Below, in pieces: positions 21,585 to 32,399 of a stretch of 64,000 bases of DNA. Source of the DNA: Pyxicephalus adspersus (Eukaryota; Chordata; Amphibia; Anura; Pyxicephalidae); the NCBI RefSeq assembly GCF_032062135.1, contig NC_092859.1, positions 52,267,869-52,331,868 on the forward strand, written 5' to 3'. A model generated the notes under the pieces. The model did no database searches and had not been told where the DNA came from. It saw only the letters and a list, made by a program, of their open reading frames with translations. The position numbers were made by a program, and so were the translations under genes. Numbering within the stretch: the stretch's first letter is position 1; each line of letters opens with the position of its first letter.

Positions 21585-22000
21585 TACATAGTTACATAGT
21601 CAGTTAGGTTAAAAATGGAAAAGTCCATCAAGTTCAACCACTCGTGAAATAAAAATATCCCAGATAAAAACCCTATAGACATAGTTGATGCAGAGGAAGA
21701 TAAAACAAACCCTGGTTTAATTTGCTCCAACCGGTGAAAAAATTGATTTCCTTTTTTATCTGGAGAATAAATTTCTTTTCCTCCGGACATAAAGAGTACC
21801 CTCATTTCCTTGTAATGATCTGTGTGAATAAGTGAATTGTGAAGTGAATAATTGGGAAGAGAGTTCTCTAGATGGACCATTTATATATTTATACAAGGTG
21901 ATCATATTCCCCCTTAAACGTCTCTTCTCAAGGGAGAATAGATTCAGACTTAACAATACTTTTAAAGTTTTGCACATCATTTGAAAATTGGTTTTCATTG
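21585..22000 (-). pseudogene. CR1-like LINE, ORF2 end and 3' end
   Basis: On the minus strand, LNLFSLEKRRLRGNMITLYK at about 21960-21900 matches the conserved CR1 terminus, followed by RSLQGNEGTLYVRRKRNLFS (about 21820-21760). The 3' untranslated end reads TTGAACTTGATGGACTTTTC and then AACCTAACTGACTATGTAAC at 21625-21590, the typical tail of this family. It is the best preserved of the reverse-oriented CR1 3' ends here. Confidence 0.8.
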
Positions 22001-22181
22001 TAACAGGTGGGAGGTTTAAAATGGAGGACCCTAGGTCAGTTTTGTCAAAGTAATACACAAATTGTGTATCCTCTGGTACGGGGTCTGTTTTTAAACCCTG
22101 TGTATTAAATTGCACTCAATAAGTGTGATAAATTTTTTGTTTCTTCTATGCACGTAATATAGTTATATATTTGATGTAAAC

Positions 22182-23413
22182 CAGGGGTGTCAAACTCTGG
22201 CCCGGCACCTCTTTTTTTTTTGGTCCCCAATAGAATTCTTAAAGTGCATGAAGTGCAGCTGGCCCGCTGCTACTGCAACCCGTATTAACGGCAGGTCAGC
22301 TGCAATTCATATTAAGCTGCTGTTCTATAGACACGAGTACAATGCCGCTACTACAATTCCCGGCATCACTTGCATCTCTAGACCAACGACCTCTCTTGCC
22401 TATGCGTGGCCTCGCATTCTTATAGACACAAGTGATGCCGGGAATAGTAGTTGTGACATCACTCGTGTCTATTGAACAGCAATCTATGCCTGGACCCCGC
22501 AGAGTTTATACTGGCAGGTAAACTCAATAATCAGGAATTATCAGGATTATTATTATCAGGAATTATCATTAGGCTATTGCTATAATAATTGTTTTTACTG
22601 TGCCAGAGAATGCAATGTGAAACCAAATGAATGCAGCAATTTCATATTGCATTCTTTGGCAAAGTAAAACAATTATTCTCAAAAAGGAGAAACAAGAATA
22701 CATGAGAAGAGCAGTAATATGCAGTAATATGCAGTGGAATGATCTAAATTTGTTCCTCGGCACAGTAACCCTATTGCCACACAATATCCTGATCCAACAT
22801 TTACTACTATGGTTACAGCTATAGACAAAAGTGGGCACAAATATTCTCCTTGCCTAACATGTCCTCCGTTTATCTCCAGTTGCTTGTATGATTATTTCCA
22901 AGAAACACTTTTCTGTGATCAATTTTGAATCACATGGTGATACATTTGTCATTTTAGTGAAGAGGGACTTTCAGCCACTCATAAGATTTAGCCCCACATT
23001 TTCCGCGTCTGGAATTTCCAGCACTCCCCCTCAGCTACACTTGAGATATGCCAGGAGTCTGGTAATGTTACAGGTGCTTCAAGTTTAGCGCAGGCGGTCA
23101 GGATTTTTATAGGCATCTTCCGTGGTCAGTCAAGACATACAAGCGCCCCCTCCTCTGTTGACATTCATTAGCAAAGAGAGAAAGAGGCATAAGATTTTTT
23201 CCTAAAAAAAAATTTAAAAAATATTCTTAGACCTCTTTTTCTATTATAGGCTTGTTCTAGATTGAATGTTAAGCAAAACCTCTTTGAAAATGTTTTATAT
23301 CTATTTAGAAGGAAAAACTTCCTCAATTTTTTTCAATAAATTTCATGTTTGGCCCGTGACTTGGTCTAAGTTTTTATTTTCGTCCCTATGTGTATTTGAG
23401 TTTGAGACCCCTG
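22182..23413. mobile_element. hAT-type non-autonomous transposon, 1232 bp
   Basis: The ends CAGGGGTGTCAAACTC and (opposite strand) CAGGGGTCTCAAACTC are hAT-like inverted repeats. The flanks ATGTAAAC (22174-22181) and ATTTAAAC (23414-23421) are an 8-bp target duplication with one mismatch. The interior shares CCACTCATAAGATTTAGC and GAGGCATAAGATTTTTTCCT with the shorter copy at 25435-26095. It carries an extra AT-rich segment at about 22500-22880, with its own hairpin of GCAATAATTGTTTTTACTGT type. No transposase is left. Confidence 0.85.
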
Positions 23414-23689
23414 ATTTAAACTATTACTCCTGCAGACTCTACAGAAACAGTAGATGTGCGCAATGAGTACACCAACATTTCTTCCTTTAAACAAAACAAT
23501 TCAAAGTTGCAAATAAAAGACTGTTTTAGTTGTATTTGGATGTAGCCATGCAGTCTCTGGTAAAGTGTTGTGTAAATGCACATTTTGAAGCTTATAACAT
23601 GATGATGCATGAGAAACTGCATGTTTTCTCCAAATGTTTTTTCTTTAATATTTAACAATTTTTTTTTGCATAAGAAACTTTTTGTTCAC

Positions 23690-24700
23690 ATCAACACTAA
23701 TAGTGGTGGTAGAAGGTGTACCTGTTATCGTTCAAACATAGAAGATCTAAATATTCATAGCTCCTTTCTGGTGCTTGGAGCTCCCGGCTGCTGTGCCTTC
23801 CCCCTTCTTGCAGGATGCTCTTAAGCATCACCATACTACACCATATAAAGAGTGACTTTTCACCTTTTATTTATTAGAAAAATGTTTTTTTTTTTACTTT
23901 TTAGAAAACCCCTCCCCTTCTGTCTTTACAGATGGTGATAAAGACTGAAGGAGAAATTTAAAGCCTCCTGGGATATTTGTATCACATATCCCAGGTGGCT
24001 GTGGGCTGCTCCCTCGGGAATGCATTATCAGGGGCATTCCTATATTATACGCATGCGCAGTGAAATCGTCACTTTTTTTTTTTTTTTTTTACATCACATC
24101 ACCTGATCTCACTCCTGAGGAGTGCAAGTTTGGGTGACTTGAGGAAGAACCTGGAAGAAGAAAATGGCAGCGCTGGACGCAATAGTGAGCATCAGAGAGA
24201 AGAGGGAAGCTGAGCCAGCGTGGGCTCAGTTTGTGGAAAAAAAATTTTTTTGACAAAACTTTTGCATTACCTAGATAAAGGTCACACCTGAAGTTAGGCT
24301 GAATTCAAACTGGCAGTAATGTTGCATTTGTTGCATTTTCCCCCTTACTTTCCTCTCACCAGGATCCCCTGCTGCTTCAAAAACTACTAGGCCTGAAAAA
24401 GCCCAGCACTTGCAGCCTGTTACCAATCACAGGTGCTTAGAAGTTGCCAGTAGTCACTCAGGAGTGCTAAATGGCACAGTCCTTACTGCTAATGGTAACT
24501 AAACCTAACTTGTTACACTACATTCATTACACTATTACACTTCTACGAGGGAGTAGTAGTGTTGGAGAAAGTTGGATCAAAGTACACAGCACTGGACAGT
24601 TGCAGCGTAATACAATAAGATTAAAAAATTGGACATACTAACAAGCCAGGCAATAGAAAGTTGGAACAAAGTATAGGGGGTAGGTAGAACACTGACATAT
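23690..24700. other. Unassigned stretch, partly GC-rich
   Basis: The part 23760-24240 is richer in G and C than its surroundings, with TACGCATGCGCAGTG at 24047 and two poly-T runs. It looks like an interspersed repeat, but I cannot name it. No coding motif is seen. Confidence 0.3.
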
Positions 24701-24702
24701 TT

Positions 24703-24935
24703 TGCCTGATTTATTAAAGCTCTCCAAGGCTGGAGATGATATACTTTCATCAGTGAATATGGGTGATCATGTGGACCCTGAAAGGAATCTGGCCTAGGAT
24801 TAAAAACATTTGCAAATAATTATCAAATTACTTTTAAGAAATCCATTCCAGGTTTGCTAGATCACCCAGCTTTACTGATAAAATCCTCTCCAGCCTTGGA
24901 GAAATTTATTAAATCATGCCTAACATTGGGGGTTA
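24703..24935. mobile_element. Palindromic MITE (AAAGCTCTCC family), full copy
   Basis: The left arm, TGATTTATTAAAGCTCTCCA then ACTTTCATCAGTGAA, is inverted in the right arm ending TCCAGCCTTGGAGAAATTTA. The centre is a GGACC...AATCTGG / AAATGTTT palindrome. Other copies are at 34318-34552 and 39930-40130, with fragments at 9808, 29100 and 42930. It has no coding content. Confidence 0.8.
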
Positions 24936-25434
24936 CTGGGTTCTGGGGAGAACACTGATATTGGTAGCGTTCTCCTCTAAAAGTTGTAGTTGAAGGTAAA
25001 GTAGTAAGCAAGCTAATTATTGACAAGCTAGAATCTTTCTTGACTTTCTCTACATCTCTGATAAACTACTGTATTAAAAAGAAAAAGGTGAAACAAGCAC
25101 CCCATGTTCTTTTATCCTGTGTCCAAATATAATCTGTTCACTTGTGGATAAATTTTATTACTATTCTCCTTAACCTTTTTTCAGCATACATGTTAAATCA
25201 GCATCTTTGGCTTAAAAACGACCTACCCCTGAAACGTATATTTTCTAGAATTAGACAACCTGTAGAATAAAAAATTAGCAGCTGTCACGATCTAGGAACA
25301 GGCTCGGACATTAGTAATTGAAGCAACAAGCATGTCCGCAGTGATAAAAGCTGGGTTCTGTACGTAGGAATGTTGTAACAGATTAGGAGCAAGACAGAAG
25401 CGTAGTCAGGGATCAAGCCAAAGTCAATCTAGAT

Positions 25435-26095
25435 CAGGGGTGTCAAACTCTACATCCTTCTTTTGGCCCCCAAAGCAATCCTAAATATGAACCACAGCTA
25501 GCCTGCGGCTGCATTGATATAGCTGGCATCGCTAGTGTCTATAGACCAGCGGGCTTTAGGCCTATGCGTGGCCTCCCATTGGACTGTTTTGTAGACGCAA
25601 ATAATGCCGGGAATTTTGGTAGCGGCCCTATTTCAATGAAGAGAGAGTTTCAGCGGCGGGCCACTCATAAGATTTAGCTCTGCATTGGCCACGTCTGGCA
25701 TTTCCAACACTCCCCCACAGCTGTACTTTTCCTTGCTACTGCAAGGCATGGACTTGAATGGTTTGATTTTTTTAGAAGAATATTGTTAATATTATTGTTA
25801 GCCTGTGTGAAAAGGTTACTATTGAAATTTAACTCTGAAGGCTAGAAATGGAAAAAGAGGCATAAGATTTTTTCCTAAATAAAATTTAAAAGGGAAATGT
25901 CATGCCTCTTTCTCTGTTATAAGCTTGTTCCAGATTAAATGTAAAGCAAAACCTCTTTGTTTCCATATGAAAATGGTTTATATCTAATGAGAAGGAAAAA
26001 TGTCCTCAATTTTTTCAATAAATTTCAAGGTTGGTCCGCAACTTTGTGTAAGTTTTTAATTTTGGCCCTTTGTGTATTTGAGTTTGACACCCCTG
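25435..26095. mobile_element. hAT-type non-autonomous transposon, 661 bp, perfect 8-bp duplication
   Basis: The element is bounded by CAGGGGTGTCAAACTC and its inverted form GAGTTTGACACCCCTG. The 8-bp flanks ATCTAGAT at 25427-25434 and 26096-26103 are identical, a textbook hAT target duplication. Same family as 22182-23413 but without the extra AT-rich segment. Confidence 0.92.
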
Positions 26096-26539
26096 ATCTA
26101 GATCATGTTAGAGGCAGAGAACAATGAAGATTTGTCTTGGTGGGTTACCACAAGTGTTGGTGGTAGGAGAGGATGTGATGCAAAGGCAAGATATTGGCAG
26201 GAAACAATATTCTGGAAAACAGAAAATGCAAGGCATCAAAAATCAAGAGGAGAAGCAGGAAGTTAAAAGTTCATTCAAACACTGGGTGTGAGGAAAGATT
26301 GTCTATAAAATTAGGCAAGGTTCAATCCAGTATGTCAAGTAGCTAAGTAAGTACTAAGTAAGTGTGTGTGTGTATGTCCTTCACCTTCAGTTACGTACAA
26401 AAAGCATGATATCATAAAAAATTATGAGTTTCTAACAGTAAGTAAATACCAATGTTTTGAGGTCTTGTAGGGGTGTTTATCTAGGAAAAAATGTAATATT
26501 TATTATATAGAACCAATATACAGTATAATTAAATATAGT

Positions 26540-27650
26540 GTCACCCAACAGAAACTCAATTCAACCTCCAATAAATTTATGTCAAAAAAAATTTCTCTCT
26601 TTTTACGAAGAAGTAAGTAAACAGGTAGACAGTGGAATAGCAGTTGATATATTGTACTTGGACTTTGCTAAAGCAATTGACACAGTACCCCACAGACAGT
26701 TAAAATGCAAGTTAAGGTCAATAGGTTTAGAAAAGCCAATATGTAAAAAGATAGCGAACTGGCTTAAAGACCACATCCAGAGAGTAGTGATTAATTCATA
26801 CTCTGAATGGTCTAAGGGTATTAGTGATGTACCCCAGTGTTCATTGTTGGGACCTTTACTGTTTAACATCTTCATAAATGATATAGAGTTTGGGATTAAA
26901 AGTACCATTTCTGTGTTTGCAGATGACACCAAACTATGTAATGGAATTAGGTCCATACAGGATGTCAATAATCTACAAGCAGACCTGGATGTACTGTTTG
27001 ATTGGGCACCCAAGTGACAAATGACATTCAAAATTGATAAACATAAAGTTATGCATTTGGGGGCTAACAACAGTGCTTCTTACTGTCTAGGGGGAATTTA
27101 TTTGAAGGATTGCAGATGACAGCAAACTATGTAATGCAGTTAAGTCCATACAAGGTGTTTATAACCTACAAGCAGACCTGAATGTACTGTTTGATTGGGC
27201 AGCCAAGTGGCAAATGACATTTAATATAGATAAATGTAAAGTTATGCACTTCGGGGGCTAACAACAAGCATGCTTCATATTTAAAGAGTCAGAAATAGAA
27301 AAGGATCTAGGGGTTCTGGTAGTTTATAGACCTATTAACAGCATGCAATGCCAAGCTGCAATTTAAAAAAAACTAGCAAAGTACTTTCTTGTACTAAAAG
27401 AGGAATAGACTGCAGAGATGGAGACATAATCCTACTCCTGTACAAAGCATTGGTCACACCACATCTGGAATATGCAGTCCAGTTTTGGGCACCAGTTCAC
27501 AAAAAAGACATTGTGGAATTGGAGAGAGTGCAGAAAAGGGCAACTAAATTAATAAAAAGAATGGAGGAGCTTGGCTACAAGGAGAGATTAGTTGAATTGA
27601 ATCTATTCTCCTATCTGTTACTATCAAGGAAATATTTATCTATTTCTTAA
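26540..27650 (+). pseudogene. CR1-like LINE ORF2, reverse transcriptase, two joined pieces
   Basis: The frame 26538-27017 reads VDILYLDFAKAIDTVPHRQL, then VPQCSLLGPLLFNIFINDIE, then ISVFADDTKLCNGIRS. These are the CR1 reverse transcriptase motifs with the FADD catalytic box, followed by LQADLDVLFDWAPK. At 27095 the text jumps back: ADDSKLCNAVKS-like sequence, then QADLNVLFDWAAKWQMTFNI. It then continues to ALVTPHLEYAVQFWAPVHKK, VELERVQKRATKLIKRMEEL and LVELNLF (frame 27348-27650). The duplication of the FADD region shows a rearrangement or two insertions. Stops break it throughout. Confidence 0.85.
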
Positions 27651-27659
27651 AGAAACGTC

Positions 27660-28060
27660 AGCTGTTAATATTACGGTTAATGAAGCAGTTATTATTACGA
27701 TCGTAAGAGAACAGACACCAATTTGAACTAGGTTGCTGTTCTGATTTATTCAGAAAATATGGTGTTATTTATACAAAGTAAAGTAGGTGGTACAAAAATG
27801 TAGTTAAAGGTTTGGAGTGATAAGAGACTATTCAGGAATTGATGGCACTAAACAATTTATGGCCCTAATATCCTGGGAATCACTTCACACCTCCCCAGGT
27901 GACCATTCCCTTTGTTCTTTTTAACAAAGAAGAAAAACTCCACTAGTCCTACAGGATGTTCACACACCCCCCACAATAAAGCAGATTTCTTGATATATTT
28001 CCCATGGAAAGTTCTGCTACAAAATGGAGACAAAAACAGGATGGAGGTGGTGACAAAATT
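27660..28060 (-). mobile_element. Candidate retroviral-type solo LTR inside CR1
   Basis: CR1 text stops near 27650 and resumes near 28065. Between them the minus strand shows a TATAAATA box (27773-27766), an AATAAA signal (27750-27745) and a short downstream part ending TTACGATCGTAATAATA. That order fits an LTR (promoter, R, polyadenylation, U5). The TATA-to-AATAAA distance is short, and the outer ends and target duplication were not identified, so this is tentative. Open frames in it are low value. Confidence 0.4.
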
Positions 28061-28064
28061 ATTT

Positions 28065-28310
28065 AACTTCTCAGTTACAAAGAACAAGAGGGCACTGCGT
28101 CTGGAGGAAAAGAAGTTTAAGCTCCGGATAAGGAAGGGATTCTTCACTGTAAGGTCTGTGAAAATGTGGAGTAAAGATAACAGAGACTGTTGATCCAGGG
28201 AACATCTGATTGCTTTATGGAATCGGGAAGGATTTTTTTTCCCTGTTGAAGCAAATTGTACCAGGGTTTTTAATCTATTGGTATAATGTGAAAACATTGT
28301 TAACAGTAAA
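28065..28310 (+). pseudogene. CR1-like LINE, ORF2 end, continuation
   Basis: The text reads NKRALRLEEKKFKLRIRKGF then FTVRSVKMWSK, the CR1 C-terminal block that includes RKGFFTVRSVKMW. It then passes into the 3' end (GATTGCTTTATGG, AGCAAATTGTACCAGGG). It follows the 26540-27650 copy after the interposed LTR-like segment. Confidence 0.7.
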
Positions 28311-29085
28311 CATGTAACAGTTTAAGTTGTTAGTAGGTAAAAAATAGAACAGATATTTAACAGGGAGACATTGTCATGGACATTCTTCTTTAATTGCAGA
28401 CATCTCTTTTACTTTCTGATATGTTTAGAACTACAATTACATTCACATTCCAAAAAATGTAAATTGTAAAACTGTGAATTGTCTTATTTCTCTGTATTTT
28501 TGTTGCACTAGTCTTGCAATCTAGACAGGTCTAAAACAGAGAATAGTCAGAGAGCACAAGTCCACAGAGGTTAAGCAGTATAACTGCTGTTGATCCATGT
28601 GCTACACCCCTCTAAAATGTGTTTACAGTGTTAGCACTATGCAGTAAATCTGAATCTGATTGACTCTTTGAACACACCCCTTTTCTTTCTGTTTTACTTT
28701 GGATCCTGGATTGCAAAAAAGCTGACAAAAAGCATCTTTATAAAACCACTGGCCACCTTATATATGACAAAGTACCAGGCAGAAAGATAAGCTTTTGCAT
28801 AGATAACATAAACATTGTTGTCTTCCCTGGAAGAGGGCAATTCAAAAATAGGTGTGCAATAATGCACTGTTAATAGGTTCATAATACAAAGTGCACCCAG
28901 TGCATCCCTTACCTCTTAGTTACACTTTTTTTTTTCCCCAAAACTTAGTTACACTTTAATAAAATTGATCTGTTATGATATTCATACTCTAATATAGGTA
29001 TAAATACTATTTTCATGGGTTAACCTGGGTTATCCATCAAACCTGAAATGGTTTTCATAAAATCATTTCTATCATTCCTATTATT
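28311..29085. other. Intronic stretch without recognised features
   Basis: Moderately AT-rich, no long frame and no inverted ends. A short fragment of the AAAGCTCTCC palindromic family follows at about 29090-29165 (CTCCAGTCTTGGAGATCTTT, AATAAATCAGGCC). Confidence 0.4.
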
Positions 29086-29172
29086 TTTTCAATTTAGGTT
29101 TACTGAATCAACCAAAATAGTCAGTCTTCTCCAGTCTTGGAGATCTTTAATAAATCAGGCCCTTTGTGTACA

Positions 29173-29640
29173 TATACAAGGGTTCTTCAAAAAGTTTTTA
29201 CACTTTTTTAACTCTATTAAGAATTAAAAAAAAAACATTTTCACATGTAAATCCCCTTCCCTTTAAAGATTCTTTGAGTGGTCCAAAAGGTGGAAATCAT
29301 ATAACGTCAAATCAAGACTATAAGCTGAGTGTTCTATAAAATCCCACTTTAATTGGCTGAGGGTTTTGAATGTGAGGGCTGCAGTGTTGGGGTGGGCGTT
29401 GTTGTGCAACAATACAAAAAGTGAATGACAGAACGCTGTTCCTCTTTGGTGCAATTTATACATTTCACGGCCATCTTCACCACAGTGTGATAACTCTTTA
29501 TACTAAACTGCATGGTCTGCCAGCTAGCTAGACAAACTAGTCACATGACACTCTCGGACACAACCAAATTACTACTCATCCCACCCTCACCTTTTCCAAA
29601 GAAAATAAAGTGCTGAAACTTTTTATGTGAAAACTCCTCA
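29173..29640 (-). pseudogene. mariner-like transposon, transposase C-terminal remnant
   Basis: The minus frame 29463-29263 reads LFVLLHNNAHPNTAALTFKT, then LKWDFIEHSAYSLDLTLYDF, then HLLDHSKNL. This matches the mariner catalytic end: the second aspartate motif (LHDNARPH, here with D changed to N) and the HPPYSPDLAPSDFHLF block (here decayed). The flanks share TTCAAAAAGTTT / AAACTTTTT-type inverted ends near 29186 and 29615. It ends about 70 bp before the acceptor of the exon at 29710. Confidence 0.8.
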
Positions 29641-29709
29641 TATAATTGTGATGAAAATGTAATTTCGTCTGTTTTTAATGCCTTGTGATTTTTTTTTAAT
29701 CCATAACAG

Positions 29710-29917
29710 ATGGATTGCAGGAGACTGGGAGCCCTGCACAGTAACATGTGGAAAAAATGGCTACCAGAGTCGCATAGTTCGTTGTATTCAACCTCTCAGT
29801 GACAGCACCAATCGAACTGTACATAGTAAATACTGCAGTGAAAATCGCCCAGAAACCAAAAAACCCTGCAATCGTCAACCATGCCTTCCCCAGTGGCGAA
29901 TAAGCCCATGGTCAGAG
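29710..29917 (+). CDS. ADAMTS (ADAMTS2-like) exon: second TSP1 repeat in the window
   Basis: This internal exon has 208 nt. The acceptor is CCATAACAG; the first base A completes an isoleucine codon with the AT left by exon 14025-14157 (giving CSQPIW). The donor is AGAG|GTACGT, phase 0. It reads WIAGDWEPCTVTCGKNGYQS, then RIVRCIQPLSDSTNRTVHSK, then YCSENRPETKKPCNRQPCLP, and ends QWRISPWSE, the start of the next repeat. Six cysteines are present. WIAGDW offers a W-x-x-x-x-W variant; CTVTCG fits the O-fucose consensus C-x-x-[ST]-C-G. NRT is a possible N-glycosylation site. The IQPL, SVHSKYC-like and RPE blocks are typical of the ADAMTS2/3 clade. Confidence 0.93.
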
Positions 29918-30169
29918 GTACGTACAAAAATTATTCAAATGTGCAAAACTTCAAAATTAAAAACCAATTGCAAAAGAAAGTAAGGCAAAATCCAAAAAAG
30001 TTTTTTTAATATAATATTAGTAAAAAAAATCACAATGGCTTATAATTGATATGTTTGAGCAATATCAAAAGTATAATTGATATGATAGGTCAATAGCAAA
30101 GGTTGACAAAGCAGCAGAACCTGATTGGTTACACACATGTCCTTAAAGAACTGTTATTTCAAAGCCTTT

Positions 30170-31015
30170 CTTTCTAATTTTTAGAGACTGGTACCAATGA
30201 ACTAGCATAAGGCCAACATGGTACATATCTTTAAAAAGGGATCAAAATCATTGACAAGTGAATACAGTCTTATAAGATTACCTTCTATAGTTGAAAACTA
30301 CTAGAAAATTTGATAAAGAACAACACTGAAGAGTTTTTGCTTGAAAAAAAATATTATAAGTGATAGTCAACATGGATTCAAGAAAGAAATTGTCAAACAA
30401 AATAATCTCTCTTTATAATGGAGTAAGTAAACAGACAGGGGAGTAGCAGCTGATTTTGTATACTTGAACTTTGCTAAAGAATTTGACACAGTAATCCACA
30501 GGCGGGTAATGTGCAAGTTAGGGTTTATAAATTTAGAAAATGCAATCTGAATGGATAGAGAACTGGCTTAAAGACCGCACAGAGAATGTGAATGAATGAT
30601 CTATTAGTAGTGTACCCCAGGGTTCACTGTTTAACATCTTTATAAATGATATAGAGTTTGGGATTAAAAGTACAATTTCTGTGTTTGCAGATGACATCAA
30701 ACTACGTAATGGAATTAGGTCCATACAGGATGTCTATAATCTACAAGCAGACCTGGATGTACTGTTTGATTGGGCACCCAAGTGACAAATGACATTCAAA
30801 ATTGATAAACATAATGTTTTGCATTTGGGGGCTAACAACAGTGTTACTGTCTAGGGGGAATTTATTTGAAGGATTCAAAAATGGAAAAGGATCTATGGGT
30901 TTTGGTAGATAATTGACTTAATAATAGCATGCAATGCCAAGCGGCTATTTCTAAAGCTAGCACTCCCTTGCATTAAATGAAGAATAGACTGCAGAGATTG
31001 AGACTGGAAAAAGTG
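30170..31015 (+). pseudogene. CR1-like LINE ORF2 fragment
   Basis: The plus strand shows decayed CR1 reverse transcriptase text: a VYLNFAKEFDTV block at about 30455-30490, a VPQGS-like block at about 30610, and ISVFADDIKLRNGIRSIQDV at about 30675-30735, followed by LQADLDVLFDWAPK. It is nearly the same text as at 26900-27070. Many stops. Confidence 0.75.
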
Positions 31016-31129
31016 AGGTAGATCAAGGTCACTTAGGGTCATAGTGCCATCCCCTTAAGGTAAATATGCATTAAAAGGGAATGCAATTTTTTTTGGCCAT
31101 AAAATGCAATTTTAATGTGTAATAATTTA

Positions 31130-32390
31130 CACAAATTAAGAACAATATCTACATAGTGAATACAAAATTCAAACTATACCAAAAACAAACAAAAGTAAAG
31201 AATATGCATACAATTGTACCATAGTTACCTTGTGAACAGAATATTATATGTAGTTAGACGTAAAGTTATTGGTATCATTAACTTAGATTATTTAAACATA
31301 CCAAGAAGGAAGGTCTCTTAAAACAACGCAATTCAATGATTAAGGCTTCTTCAGGGGTAGTGAGGAGACCCATGTGCATACTATAAACAAAAATATAATA
31401 TAACAATTGGTCAAAAAAGAGATAGATTACTTGATAAGAATATAAGTATATGTATGTGCCTACACGTACTAATAGTTAGTGATGTTTAGTGGAGCAACCA
31501 TAAAGGAGTGTTGGTTACTCATCTATACTCCCTCTGAATAAGTATGTATATGTGAGTCCATAAATAATTCCTAATACTTGAGTATTATGGGAAAAGTATA
31601 TAGTGAGGGCTGGTGTTAGTATAGTATAATAAAGAGTAATAGTATAGGGTAAAATGAGGAGTTTAAAAATACTCAAAATTACTTTGCAATAGACTATAGT
31701 AATAATACTATAGATAGTAATCAGGTATATATTACGTACATGTAAACTTGATAGATTGGACACAAATATTTTAGAGGAGATAGGGTAATCCAAAAACAAG
31801 TATAACTGTTTGGAAGCCTAAATAAGGTATGGAAAGAAGTACTGATTATGCATATGTGTGGTTTTGGTTAATAAATGTGCTAAAACTCTATTTGATACTT
31901 ACAGAGGTATAGGATAGGCAAGGAGACCCACTTATACCAAATATAAGCAGTTCAAGAATTCTTGCCTTCCCAATGCCTCACAGCACTACAAGCCACCAAA
32001 CACTAACTGTCTGCACTCTCAAAGTTAAGTGGTCCAAAAACCCCAATAAACATTCCCAGCTGCTCTATGGGCTGCATAAAGCTAAACTATAGATCTTACT
32101 TCTTCAAAAGACACATTTCCAGACACATAATTCCACAATCCTTTGCTGCTTAGATTATTATATTATACTACTTAGCTCCACAGCTCCAATCCAGACAATA
32201 AATTTGCATTAGATCCTTGATCAATGCTTCCTCTTAGAAATCCAGCATATCTCATTCAAATCTAAACTCTTTTAGGGCCCAACTACACAACCTGCTTCTT
32301 TTGGTTACCTGGCACACCTGCTGGTTCAGATAAAGATTTTTTTTCCAATCTAACCCTCATAACTCATATTTGTTCATTGAGTACATTTTA
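31130..32390. other. Unassigned AT-rich stretch, possible Penelope flank
   Basis: On the minus strand near 31355-31325 CCCCTGAAGAAGCCTTAATC followed by ATTGAATTGCGTTG recalls the CTGAAGA...GAAAC-GCGTTG core of Penelope-linked hammerheads, with GAAAC changed to GAATT. There is no coding block. The minus frame 31799-31515 is hydrophobic low-complexity text. The rest shows nothing I can name. Confidence 0.25.
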
Positions 32391-32399
32391 TTGAGCCTC

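Noticed and set aside
29678..29983. ATG-started reading of the TSP1 exon as a separate small gene
   Set aside because: The ATG lies in the intron; the acceptor at 29709 and phase continuity with neighbouring exons show it is an internal exon.
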